From contig CM047805.1 in the NCBI GenBank assembly GCA_026214975.1, positions 67,433,383 through 67,497,382 on the forward strand: a stretch of 64,000 bases of DNA, given 5' to 3'. Both the position numbers and the translations under genes were made by a program. Below the pieces are notes generated by a model, which had not been told where the DNA came from, did no database searches, and saw nothing but the letters and a program-made list of their open reading frames with translations. This DNA is from Gentiana macrophylla. Its lineage: Eukaryota > Streptophyta > Magnoliopsida > Gentianales > Gentianaceae. Numbering within the stretch: position 1 is the first letter of the stretch; each line of letters begins with the position of its first letter. Positions 12,000-24,567 of the stretch are shown in pieces.

Positions 12000-14900
12000 T
12001 GGGTACCTAAAACTATATAATTTTGTTGATGCGGGACACACTGGTACTTTGTGAGTGGGTGTTCAAGGCATATGGTGAAGTCAAAGAAGCACTTGGAGGA
12101 TTTCAATGAAAGGAAGGACCAACAGTCAACTTTGGAGGTCATGACAAACACAGACGGGGCTGGAACCTTCGGAAAAAATGGGTTAAAGATCCAAAATGTG
12201 GTATATGTAGAAGGACTGAAATTTAACCTTCTTAGCAATAGTCAATTTTGTGATAAAGGCTACAACATCACCTTTACGGAAGAAGTGTGAAGTGCAAAAT
12301 CTGAAGACTAAAAAGTGGTACTCCAAAGCAAAAGAAAAGAGAATATATACAACTGCAGATTGGAACACAATTTATTCTTTGAAACTTGTCAAATTACACA
12401 GACAAAATCAGAAATCAGGTGGATGTGGCACAAAAGACTCAATCATCTCAACTTCGAAGGAATCAAAAAGTTAGAAAAGAGGAATCTAGTGGATGGTCTA
12501 CCAGACATGACCATTACCCAAGACAGTCTTTGTGATTCATGACAAAAAAGGCAAACAGATCAAGTCAAGTTTCAAGTCAATCCCTCAACAAGAAACAAGC
12601 AGAATTCTAGAGTTATTGCACATGGATCTCTTTGGACCAGTGGAACCTGTAAGTTTAAGCAAAAGAAGTTTACTTTGGTTATTGATGAAGATTTTCAAGA
12701 TACACTTGGACAATCTTTTGAACAAAAATAAAGGTACCTTGAAGAAACTACAGATTACTTAAAGAGGCTACAAAATGAAAAGAGCTACCGAGTCATCAAA
12801 ATAGGATCGATAGAGTCTTTGAATTCCTAAACAAATTCCTCCAAGCCAGCTGTGAGGAAAATGGTTTTCAACATCAACTTTCATTTTGCTAGAACTCCAC
12901 GACAAAATGGTCTTTGGTGAAAGAAGGAATAGAACTCTCAAGGAATTTGCAAGAACTATTTTGATTGAAGCAGGTTTTCCTTTGAGATTATGTGCTGAAT
13001 CAATCGATAATACATGCTATACACAGAACAGGACCTTAATCAACACAAAGCAAGGCAAAACTTTTATGAAGTATGGAATGGAAGGAAGCCTAATATTTCC
13101 TACTTTCATGCATTTGGAAGCAAATGTTTTGTTCACAATAATGGAAAGGATCAGCTCAAGACTTTTGCGGCAAAAGCTAATGATGGAACATTCCTTGGAT
13201 ACTCTGAAAACAGCAAAGCATTCAGAATACTAAACAAAATGACTTCATTAATTGAGGAGTCTATTCAAGTTGTATTTGATGAAGGACGTTTCAACAACAC
13301 AAGGATTGAAAAAACTTATGAAGGCTTAAATCCTTTGGATATAGAAGATCCAGGATATTTGGAAGTTGGACATCCCTCTGCAAGTTTACCAATTTCAGCT
13401 GGACAAGAAAATTCAGCCGAGAAGTAAGCGATCTCTTTGAAATGCAAGGAGAATCGAAGAAACTCTGAACAAGAGGAAACTCGGTAAATCAACAAAATCT
13501 TGTTTGGTTAAGAGATCATCCAGAAGAAAATGTAGTTGGTGATTTACAAGCTAGATTAAGAACTAGAAGACAACTTGAAGCTATGTACAGTTGTTTCTTG
13601 TCTCAAATAGAACCAAAAATAATTGATAAAGCAATTGAATATCCAGACTGGATAGTGGCGTTGCAAGATGAGCTCAATGAATTTGAAAGAAATCAAGTCT
13701 GGGAATTGGAGGACAGACCAAAGAATGTCAACATCATTGGCACCAAATGGGTTTTTAGAAACAATATGGATGAGCATGACACGGTTGTCAGAAACAAAGC
13801 AAGATTAGTTGCAAAAGGTTACTCATAATCTGAAGGAATAGACTTTGATGAGACCAATGCACCAGCAGCAAGATTGCAGGCCATCAGACTATTCCTAGCT
13901 TATGTTGTTTACAAGAATTTCAAAGTATTTCAGGTGGATATGAAAAGTGCTTTCCTAAATGGAATTATTGAAGAAAAAGTTTTTGTTCAACAACCTCCTG
14001 GTTTTGAAGTCAGGAGCAAAGAAGATAAAGTCTAAAAAATAAAGAAAGCTATATATGGACTTAAGCAAGCACATAGAGCATGGTATGAAACACTCTCTCA
14101 ATTCTGTTGGAGAATGGTTTGACAGAAGGAACTATTGACAAGACCCTATTCAAGTAGCAAGAAGGATCAAGTCAAGCTGGTAGTACAAATATATGTTGAT
14201 GACATTATTTTGGCTCGAGAAGATACAAGACTTTGTGAAAAATTCTCGGCACTCATGCAAAGCAAATTCGAGATGAGCATGATGGGAGAACTAAATTATT
14301 TTTACGGGATTACAAGTCAAATAGATGAAAGATGGCATCTTCATGAATCAAGCTAAATACACAAGAGATCTGATAAAGAAGTTTGGCATGGAAATAAGTG
14401 GCAAATCAACAATTCCTATGAGTCCTAATGAAAAGCTAGATCTTGACAATGAAGGAAACGATGTTGATCAGACACTGTATAGGGGTATTATTGGCTCTCT
14501 ACTGTATCTAACAGCAAGTAGACCTGATATATCCTATGCAGTTGGTGTATGTGCAAGATTTCAATCACAACCAAAAGAAAGTCACTTAGGTGCAGCAAAT
14601 AAGATTCTAAAGTATGTTAGAGACACATTGGAAGTTGGAATCTGGTATCCTATTCAAGGGGATATCAAGTTAGTATCCTACATAGACTCTGATTTTGTTG
14701 GAAGCAAAGTGGAAAGAAAAAGCACCTCAGGCACATGTCATCTTTTGGGAAACAGACTTGTTTCTTGGTTTAGCAAGAAGCAGAACTCTATTTCAATAAG
14801 CACTGCTGAAGCTGAATATAGCAACAAGAAGTTGTTGTGCATAAGTATTATGGCTTAGACAACAACTCAGAGACTAAGGCATTGAAGAAAATGGCATACC

Positions 14901-15110
14901 AATCTTGTGTGATAACACAAGTGCCAAAGCCATCTTGAAAATCATGTCTTACACAAAAGAAGCGAAACATATTGATGTGAGACATCACTTTATCGAGAGA
15001 CCATGTGGAAGAAAGTGACATCAAGGTGGAATATATCCCCATAGAAGATCGGCTAGCAGACACATCATACTAAAGCATTGCCGCCTATGTGATTTGCAAA
15101 ACTAAGAAGA
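12000..15110 (+). pseudogene. pol of element A: protease, integrase, reverse transcriptase, RNase H (degenerate)
   Basis: Copia order PR-IN-RT-RH is visible. The protease motif at about 12042 reads WYFVSGCSRHM where WY-x-DSGCSRHM is expected, so the catalytic Asp codon is GTG (12051-12053). The pre-integrase motif MWHKRLNHLNFEGI is at about 12423-12464, and the integrase start LLHMDLFGPV at about 12613. RT runs over 13583-14350 with YVDD at 14192-14203. RNase H has STAEAEY at about 14802. Reading frames change at least six times. No product can be made from this copy. Confidence 0.85.
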
Positions 15111-17250
15111 GATTTGGGCATTATTTCCATCGAAGGCGATTGTTGGGTGTCTCATACTATTTCACTTAGATTGATGATAATCGGCGGGTCTTGGCCTTTG
15201 CCATGATGGGTGAGCTCACTTGGCAGGTCGGGACGCGATTTGATTGGTTCAAAATTTGATCTTAAAGAACTTTGAAGAAATTAGCATAGACATCTCTCTT
15301 GAATAATTTTTAGCGGGACACATATTTCCCATGAGTATGGAAATCAATCAAGACATTCAAACAAAATAAACTTCATGTGATACAATTCAGCCAAGGCATG
15401 GTTTTCTATTTTATCAAAAGTCAAAACAACGAATCTCGGCCGTTGATCTTTGGAGGTAAATATCCTTTCATGTTAATCATGTATTTTTATACAAATTTTA
15501 TGCTTGATTAAGATGGTTTAAGGAGTTAAATGGTGCTTAATGGGATGTTACGGGTAAATGAAATATAATATTTGATTAATAAATCCCGGATTTTTCATAA
15601 AAGATGGAGGATTTCTAAAATTCAAAAAGGGTTTATATATTTCACAAATCCTAATTCCTCTTCATTACAAGCGGGCATTACGAAAAACTACACTTGAGAT
15701 CATTTTATCTCAAATTTCCTATCATTTTTATCGAAATAGCTCCCAAGGATGAAGTTATCATTGGTGTTTCGTAAACATCGATGGGTTCGTGAAAAGCTGT
15801 GGTGACACAGAGATAGCAAAACGTATTGGAAGACGATTGAGGAGAGCAAATTTGGAGGATATCATTCACTTTGATACCACACAGATCAGTTATGACAATT
15901 TGGCGGAATTTTGAAAAAATGCTATTGTTGCTAAAGATGCCGATCAGATAGCATCTGTTGTCAATGATCAAGCTCTACAAATTGATGCAACTTTGATGTC
16001 CACTCTCATAAACCTTAAAATTGGAGAAATATCAGATCCGATGAAGCTAGATGTTGATGACAAAGCTTTTGAAAGGTGATAGCTAAAGATGAATCATCCA
16101 AAGTTGTTTGTACAAGTGTACCCCCTCAAACCGGAATTCAAAATTTCTCAATTTTGGTAGCAAAAAGCATTGAAGGCAAATCTGGGAACTACAATGCCAT
16201 AACAGCAGTCAGATTAAGATTGATGTCAGCCATCTGGTATCAACTGGGCTTATTTTCTCATTGATCAAATGCTTGGGCATTTAACAAAGGAGAAGATTTA
16301 GAGACAGATCAACTTGAAGAAGGGACAGCCGGAGGCAGTTGGTGAATTTGCAATCAAGAAAACATATGGACTTGTATTGCAGTCTATCTTTGATTTGCTA
16401 GACATAGAATCAGTCAATCCTAAACCTTTGCATGAGGCAAAGAAAACACATGAAATCAGCAAGAGTGAAAGTGGAACTATATCTAAAGCCATTGAAAAAC
16501 CATCCAACATCAGTGAGACTAAGAAGAAAGATGTAGACTTGCAAGAAGTGGTTGTTACTTCACAACCCTTTGGATAAACAAGGGCCGAGAAATCAAAGAA
16601 GAGACCTGCTTTGATGCTTTGGTGGGTGAATATAAAGAACAAGAGGATTAAGAGCACACCCATTGTTGTTAAAACTTAGAAAAGGTGATAGAGCAAAGAA
16701 AGAAGCAAAAGCGAGAATCCCCTGCCAAAACCCGGTAGGAGCATCTACTACTGAGATACATGGGATAGACAATTTGGAGAAGTGATGGAAGTACAAAGTG
16801 AGGGGAACCTCATTTGGACAAAGAGCTTGTGTTTCCTCAGAAGCGATCAAGTACATCGAGATGAAGTCATAGTGATCGATTGGGCAAAATGTAAAGTCAG
16901 CAGATCCAGAGACAATGTTGCTTTAGTTGATGAGATGCAATCTGAAGAAGATTGGGTAATGGAATTGGAAAGAAAAGACAATATTGATGATTGTCTTACA
17001 GAGATAATTAGGAGAAGGAATGCTAAAGCTCAAAATGATGAAGCTGATAAAACAAAAGCTGACAATGATGATGATGATTAGAATGATGATAATGGTCATG
17101 ATCACCAAAATGAAATGAAGCCAACAGTTCAAGGAACAAATGTTTCAGCACCTATTTAATGGACCCAACACAACTTTGAAATTTGATCGAGAACACACTG
17201 CATCTATTTGAAATACCAAAATCAATGAGTTGCCGGTAGAAGTGGAATAA
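15111..17250 (+). pseudogene. Extra ORF between pol and 3' LTR of element A (Sirevirus position)
   Basis: Sireviruses often carry an additional ORF after pol. Here broken frames run to 17160: an alpha-helical part about 15810-16080 (GRRLRRANLEDIIHFD), a Lys/Glu-rich part 16314-16577, and an acidic-basic end 16782-17081 that finishes with a run of Asp. A related frame exists in element C (24705-25889, minus). I do not recognise a catalytic domain. Whether it is env-like or something else cannot be decided here. Confidence 0.55.
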
Positions 17251-17269
17251 CCAAAAAATAGTGGAGTTT
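17251..17269 (+). other. Polypurine tract of element A
   Basis: CCAAAAAATAGTGGAGTTT lies immediately before the LTR start, where plus-strand priming takes place in LTR retrotransposons. Confidence 0.6.
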
Positions 17270-18939
17270 TGTTGGACATATTCTAAGTTTTAATGATGAG
17301 TGCTAGACTAGCTGTTATAGAGCAAAGGCAAAAAGATGTCTAGATCAAATGTATAGATTTATTAGAGTTTGATCTTTGTATAGGTTTGATCAAACAAGCA
17401 CTGTAATTAGGTCAGCTAAATGTATCAGTAGACCTGTCTAGATCAGTAGGGTAACTTGGTCAGTAGAATGTCTAGGAACCTGCTGAAGACTGAAGGCTGA
17501 GGGTACAAACTCAGTTATTGAAGGCTAAGGGATCAAACTTAGTATTTATAGTCAATGATATGGAATCAGAATTTAGGGAAGTCTGTGATGACCTAAACTG
17601 ATTACATACACCTTGTGTACAAGGTCTAAGTTCCATTTATTAAGTGGTGACTGAAACTTAGTTATGTTCAAAATGGTGTACTCTAACTTTATAATAAAAA
17701 GTTGGATGAGAAGGCGTCGGTGATGTGTTGTTAAAACACAATGAGACTTAGACTTCTTTGAGAAATGTGTACATCAATGGTTGTCATACTTCAAATATTT
17801 GCTAAGTATATTTCTCGATTTAATCAAGGGTTACATTGGAAGTATACAAGGATAAGGATGGATTACAAGCCTTGATATTTTCAACAAATCAATGGCCAAG
17901 ACAAAAATAACGTTGGAAAGATTCGGAGGATTAACCAATGGACATAAGTCAAAGGGTGGATGATCAAAAAAGCGACAAAAGCAAAGCGGATGTCGATATT
18001 ATGAAACGAGAGACATAAAGCAAGTCAAGATGGAGACAAATCTGAAATGGCTATGTTTGAAATTCAAACATAAGTCACAGGATTCTCACCTATAAATAGA
18101 AGACTCCTGATTCAGATACAGGTGATGAAAACAAATAATCTACTCAAAGCTATCAAATTTTTGATCAAGAAAATCACCATGCTGACATACATAGCGCTTT
18201 AACTGACTGATCAAGAAATATCTTCAAGTGTACCTGCTATCAAGTTACATCAAGTATACACACTTGAAGACATCAAGCTGCTGATCATTTCATCTGATCA
18301 AGTTCTTTGATTTGTTGAATCATTCACTTGATTCAAACTTTATTTTACAAGAAACCTGTGAAGAGCAGAGAAGCGTCGTATCAAGCGTTGTTTGTGGTGG
18401 AGCTAGTGAAGATGCAATCCTACCCTTCAAGGACCAGTGGAATACTTCAGAGCAGCAATCCTACCTATTTCAAGTGTTCAGTTTGTGAAGCCATAGTTAT
18501 TGGTGAAGGACAGACATCTTAGGGATTTTTGTAACTGTAACCTCAATGATCTCTAGTGAATTTCCTCCAACATCATATGAGAAGAGTGGGTGACAGGATT
18601 ACACCACTGGAACCACTATAAAATTGCCTACTTACTTTTGCATTTAGTATCTTGAACACATCAACCTCTTGAAACTAGCAAGCGAATCACACATTTACAC
18701 TCTTTGAGTATCTAATACTTAGTATCGTTCTTTTAACAACAAGTAATAAGGCTTAAACTAAATATATTCATTGCAACAAATCCATTAATATCAGCTGTCA
18801 GCAGACTGCGAGTGGTCAGCAGACTCTGCGAGAAGTCGGAGAACTCTCTGACATTCTTGAGTTTGTTAACTCCAAAGTTTTAAGTGTTAAGTTTATTCAC
18901 CCCCTCTAAACTTAACCAAAGACTTTTCAAGGACCAACA
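17270..18939 (+). mobile_element. LTR B: shared between elements A (as 3' LTR) and B (as 5' LTR)
   Basis: It starts TGTTGGACAT and ends GGACCAACA, 1670 bp. It has a polypurine tract on the left and a primer site on the right, so it closes A and opens B. A TATA box TATAAATAG is at 18091-18099. Common blocks with LTR A and the solo LTR include CTAGCTGTTATAG, GATTACACCAC and CACCCCTCTAAACTTAA. It has clearly diverged from LTR A. Confidence 0.85.
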
Positions 18940-18940
18940 A

Positions 18941-18957
18941 TTGGTATCGAGCAATGC
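18941..18957 (+). other. Primer binding site of element B
   Basis: TTGGTATCGAGCAATGC follows LTR B by one base. It matches the site of element A except for a lost G. Confidence 0.75.
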
Positions 18958-19041
18958 TTACATTGCGAAGTAATCCTACTTGTTGTGCTTGTGAAAATAC
19001 TTTGAAAACTTTTTCAAGTTTCGATTTTCAAAGCTTTGCAT

Positions 19042-21360
19042 CATGGATAACAACCCGATTATGCTATGATTGTGTTGATGTGTTTCTTAGATCGTTTTGA
19101 TGAGTATAAGCGTCGTATCTGAGGCTTATCTATTGCAACACATGATGAGATGATGGATGTCTTTGACTAATGGACCCCTTTGGAGATCACTAAGGCCATA
19201 AGCGTAGGCGGTGAAACTCAATATGTTCCAAAGCCAAAAGAGAGTGGGGGTCTTTGAAGATAGAAAAGAAAACCTCAACAATATTGCTATTGATATCATA
19301 TCTGAGAACCTTGGATAGCAATATGTACATGAAAGTGAAGGATTGCAAAACTGCAAAGGAACTTTGGGAAAAATTACAACTTATCTGTGAAGGCACTGAT
19401 GCTCTAAAGAAAAACAAAGTCAGTGTAGCCAAAAGAAAGTTTCAAGATTTCAAGATGAAATCAAATGAAACCATTGAGAAAATGGAGTCAAGATACAAAG
19501 CTATCATGGATGAACTCACCTGCTTTGAATGTAATTTATACAAAAGAAGAGATCAATACAAGAATCTTGAAGAAGCCTACACGCAAAGGAGGTTTGGGAG
19601 ATGAAAGTTACTGACCATAGAAGAATCCAGGAGACTACATGAAGAAGATACCTTCAAATTGTTTCGAGATCTCAAGGCATATGAATTGATAAGAAACTTG
19701 TTCACGAGACTAAAAGGAAGAACCGCACATTCTTTGCATTGCATTTGCTTTGCACATAAAGAAGAATTATCAGGTGGTCAAGATGATCTCTTGGATGAGA
19801 TGCAAGAAGCGATTTCCCTGCGAGCAAGAAGATCGAATGATGAAAATAGGAAGTGGTTCTTCAAGGAATTTCACAAAGAAATCAAGTGAAAAGAAGAAGG
19901 AAGAATCCAAGAAAGACAATGATTATTTGTGTTTTCAACTTTGCAAAAACCAGGACACTTCAAACATGATTGTCTTGACTGAAAGCAGAAAAATGAACTG
20001 ATTATCTATGCTTCATTTGCAAAAAACCTAGACATTTCGGACTGATTGTCGGACCTACTAAAGAACAAGAATCATCAAAGAAGACTGGCAAGAAAGCAAT
20101 GGTTCTTGATGATGAATCAAGCTATGAAGTTGAATCGAGAAAGGAAATGAATCATGATCTTTGCACTTGTTCTTGATATGGATGATTATGCTTTGATGGC
20201 AAATATGGATGAGGCGAGGAGGTATACAACTCTATATCCATAAATACTCCTGTTGAAAGTGATTGTGAATCTACTTGTGGTTCCAATCCAAAAAATTTTG
20301 ACAATGAAGAAACTTTGGATGTCATCCTTAATCAACTGAGGAAAATACAATCTGGTTATGAGATTGTGAAGGCTAAAAAAGAAGCACTTCAAGCAGAAGT
20401 TGAAAGGTTAAAAGCTGAATTAAGAACTCTCAAAGGAAAGGAAAAAGATTTTGAACAAAATCAACATAAGTCATTGTACATTGATGAGTGCTTTGAATCT
20501 GCTTTGAACAATCTAGTTCCACCACTTTGCATTCAAATGGAAAGCCTTATGGTGATAAAGCAGGCCTTGGATTTGGAACTCAAAAATCTACTAAGAGTGG
20601 ACCCAGTAAGGTTCTTGAACTTAGTGCAGGTGGTCCTAAGTTTGTGCACCTGAGATCCAACTCCCAAAAGGGTTCTTTGAGGCAATAAAGCCTCATCGAG
20701 AAGACTTCAAAGAAGCAAAATTAGAAGCCTAAAGGTCCATGATCTTGAACAAAAGGCTAAATCCAAAAATAGAATTTCTTTGGACCTTTTAGACTGTTGA
20801 TAGCTTGAGACTTCTTTGCTAAGTCTCTTTGGACCACAAAAAGGAAAAAATCAGAAATATTCCAAGGATAAGAATCCTAAACCTAAAAATGTTAATCATT
20901 CTAGGGATTCTTATCTCGAGGGGAAAGGTAGATTGTTCCCTCTTGATGATATTTGGAATATTCACGCCCTTGCTAGAAACAATAGTCATAATCATAATGC
21001 TAGGGTAAAACCTAAGCAATGGGATCAGCAGAGGACTCAGCAGAGGACTTATTCAAGACCTTAGCGAGAGACCTCGGTGAGCTTCATATTACAGAAGTGA
21101 TCTAACAGACGACAAACTCATGGTTATGCTAGTGCTTAACAATAGAAATCACTTAAAAGCATGACATTATGTGCCAAAAGGCGAGAAAGAATATGTGAAT
21201 CCTACACAACCAAATGTTAGATTTTATGGAAATGTAGGATACTTATATGAACAAAAGTGTAATGCTTTTCAAAGAAGACTTTATGGAAATTTGCCAAGGG
21301 TCATGCTTACCATGACCACTATGGACCCAAATAGTTTTGGGTACCTAAAATACATTAACT
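19042..21360 (+). pseudogene. gag of element B (degenerate)
   Basis: The start is ATGGATAACAACCC at 19042, at the same place as in element A, and is soon interrupted. The UBN2 core is well kept in 19254-19604 (NMYMKVKDCKTAKELWEKLQ). A zinc-knuckle remnant lies near 19930-19975. A coiled, charged part is at 20315-20600, and a basic tail with GKGRLFPLDDIWN is at about 20920. Frameshifts are frequent. Confidence 0.8.
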
Positions 21361-21369
21361 TTGTTTTGT

Positions 21370-24300
21370 AGGGTGTGCAGTACTTTGTGGTGGATGTTCT
21401 AGACATATGACAAAGAATAAGCCTTTGTTTGACAAATTATGTGGCAAAGTATGGTCAAGAGTGAATTTTGTCAACAAGAACACACAAATATACACAAGAG
21501 GATATGGAACAACTTTGGTGGAATGGATTAACTATCGAGGAATGTTGCATTTGTGGAAGGACTAAACTACAACCTCTTTGAGCCTTTGGAGAATTTTGTG
21601 ACATGGGTTACTAGGTCACTTTTGACTAAAACAAGCTGTATTGTCATCGATGAAGCAATTGAACAAGTTGTGTTGGTGGAAGAAGACAACAAAACATGTA
21701 TGTTGTGGATTGGTGTATTGCGAGTTCTAGAAATCTGCTGATTGTGCGTACCAAGTCGAGAACTAAATTGGTTGTGTCATAGAAGTTGAATCATCTCAAT
21801 TTTGATGATATAAATCAATTGGTGAAAAAGAGGTTGGTGATTGGTTTTCTGAGATCACATTCAAAAGGATCTATATGTGATGCATGTCGACAAGGTAAAC
21901 CAAAAAAGTCAAGCTTCAAGTCATAGACTAAGCAATTAACAAAAGATTTTTGGAGCTAATGCACATGGATTTATTTGGACCACTAACACCAACAAGTGTA
22001 ACGGGAAAGAAGTACACTCTGGTAGTTGTGGATGATTATTCAGATACACTTGGGTAGTATTTATGAACAAGAAAGGTGAAAAACTTCAAAAGATGCGAAC
22101 TTTTGCGAGAGATTGCAAAATGAGAAAAGTTTGATAGTAGTGAAAATCGGATCAGGACAAAGTACCGAGTTTCTCAATAAAGTCATAAGAGAATATTGTG
22201 AACAAAATGGTGTCTTTGCATCAATTAGCATTTCTTTGGTTCACCTCGACAAAATGGGGTTCTTTGAGAGAAAAGCAGGACCTTGAAAGAAGCGAGGGAG
22301 GGCGATGATTTGTGAAGCATTATTACGAAAGATATTGAAATTTGAAGCAATCAATACGACATGCTATACATAAAATAGGACCTCGATTAACAAGAAAATT
22401 TGTTGAAGACACCTTATGAGATATGGAATGGAAGAAAACCAAATATATCATATTTCCATCCATTTGGAAGCAAGTGTTTAAATTTAAATCATAAGAGCAA
22501 TTGAAGACATTCCAACCAAAATCGGATGAAGGAATTTTCTTAGGATATTCTTGATCGACAAGGCATTCGAGGTATTGAATAAAGAACATTGAAACATGAA
22601 GAATCAATACATGTTGTATTTAATGAACCAAAGTTCTTTGGAATGGAAGATGGAGTTTGAAACTCTTTGAAAATCTCCAAGTCAACGATCGAGAATTTGT
22701 TGATGTTTTGGAAAAGATAAATGACTTAAATGTTTTCGACTTTGCCCGCTGCTTTGAAGAAACTTGGTAACACTCTTGATGCAACAACAGATCTGATTCA
22801 AGGATCTGCTGAACCCCAAATGAAGCGACATCGAGCCTCACGAAGATGAAGCTCACTGTAAATCAAACAAATCATGATTTACAATGGTTGAAGGACCACC
22901 ACCTTTGAACAAGTAATTGGAAATATCTGACAAGGTGTAAGGACTAGAAGACAATTAGAAGCAACGTTTACTTGTTTTCTATCTCAAATGGAGCCTAAAG
23001 TTGTTAAATAAGCAATAGCTGATCCAGGTTGGATAATTACTATGCAAGAAGAATTGAATGAATTTGAAAGAAACCAAGTTTGGACACTAGTGGAAAGGCC
23101 TAGTCATACAAATATAATTGGAACAGAAATGGGTATACATAAATAAATTGGATGAATCTGGTACCATTGTAAGGAACAAGACCCAGGACTAGTGGCAAAG
23201 GCTATTCTCAAGTGAAGGAATAGACTTTGATAAGACATATGCCCCAATTGCAAGATTGGAAGCTATAAGATTATTCTTGGCATATGCTTCTTATAAAAAC
23301 ATCAAAGTATATCAAATGGATTTCAAAAGTGCATTCTCGAATGGCATTCTGGAAGAAGAAGTTTATGTTCAGCAACCTCCTGGTTTTGAAGTTAATGATC
23401 ATGAAGATAAAGTGTACAGACTCAACAAGGCACTTTATGGATTGAAACAAGCACCAAGAGCATGGTATGAAACCTTATCTCAATTCTTGGTAGACAATGG
23501 TTTTACCAAAGGTACCATTGACAAGACTCTTTTCAGAATCAATGAAGGGAACAGCACCCTGCTGGTACAGATTTTATGTTGATGACATAATTTTTGGTTA
23601 CGAAAATGAATTGCTATGTGAAAAGTTTGCTAATCTCATGAAAGAAAGTTCCAAATGAGTACGATGGGAGAGATGAACTACTTCACGGGATTACAAGTCA
23701 AACAAATGAAAGATGGAATCTTCATTCATCAAACTAAATATACCAAAGAGTTGTTGAAGAAGTTTGGCATGGAAAATAGCACCAAGGTGTTAACTCACAT
23801 GAGTACCAACATCAGATTGAATGGACAAAGAAGGCAAAGATGTTGATAAGACTTTATCTGAAGGATGATATCGATCTGCTTTGTACCTCCTTTGCTATGA
23901 GACTTGATACATCCTTTGATGTAGAGTGTTTGTGCAAGATTTCAATATAAACCAAAGGAAAGTCACTTAGCTGCGAGTCAAATGGATTCTCAAGTATCTA
24001 AAAGAGACTTTGGGAGTAGGGATATTGTATTCAAAACATGGAAGCTTCAAAGTTATATCCTACTCAAATTCTGATTATGCAGAATGCAAGATTGATAGAA
24101 AAAGCACCATAGGAACCTGTCAGTGAATGGGAAATAGACTTGTTTCCTGGTTCAACAAGAAACAAAATTCAATATCAACTTTCACTGCTGAAGCTGAATA
24201 TATTGCTGTAGGAAGCTGCTGTGCACAAATACTATGGTTAAGACAACAATTAAGGGATTATGGAATTGAAGAAGAGAAAATCCTATAATGTGTGACAACA

Positions 24301-24516
24301 CAAGTGCAATTGCAATCACTGAGAACCCTGTTTTGCACTCAAGAACCAAGCACATTGATGTGAGACATCATTTTATAAGAGATATATTGATAAGAAAGAT
24401 GTGGCAGTTCTTTACATCCCTACTGAAGATCAACTTGCTGATATATTTACTAAACCATTAGATAGTGAAAGGTTTGCTAAGTTAAAGCCCGAAATTGGCA
24501 TCATAAAAGTTGACTA
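21370..24516 (+). pseudogene. pol of element B (degenerate)
   Basis: The protease motif near 21390-21412 is broken by a base loss inside the DSG codons. Integrase pieces follow (HMDLFGPL near 21961). RT is partly open in 23256-23582 (YQMDFKSAFSNGILEEEVYV) with YVDD at 23575-23586. RNase H and the polyprotein tail ([17 protein letters not shown]) end in TAA at 24514-24516. Elements B and C share this tail almost word for word. Confidence 0.85.
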
Positions 24517-24567
24517 ATATTTTGATGATGATGATTCTGGAATTCACCAAGGGTATTAGTGTTTGTG
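24517..24567 (+). other. End of element B sequence at an inverted junction
   Basis: TGGAATTCACCAAGGG after the pol stop also follows the pol stop of element C on the other strand (26765 downwards). The match ends about 24567. From there the sequence continues as minus-strand element C material. Confidence 0.6.
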
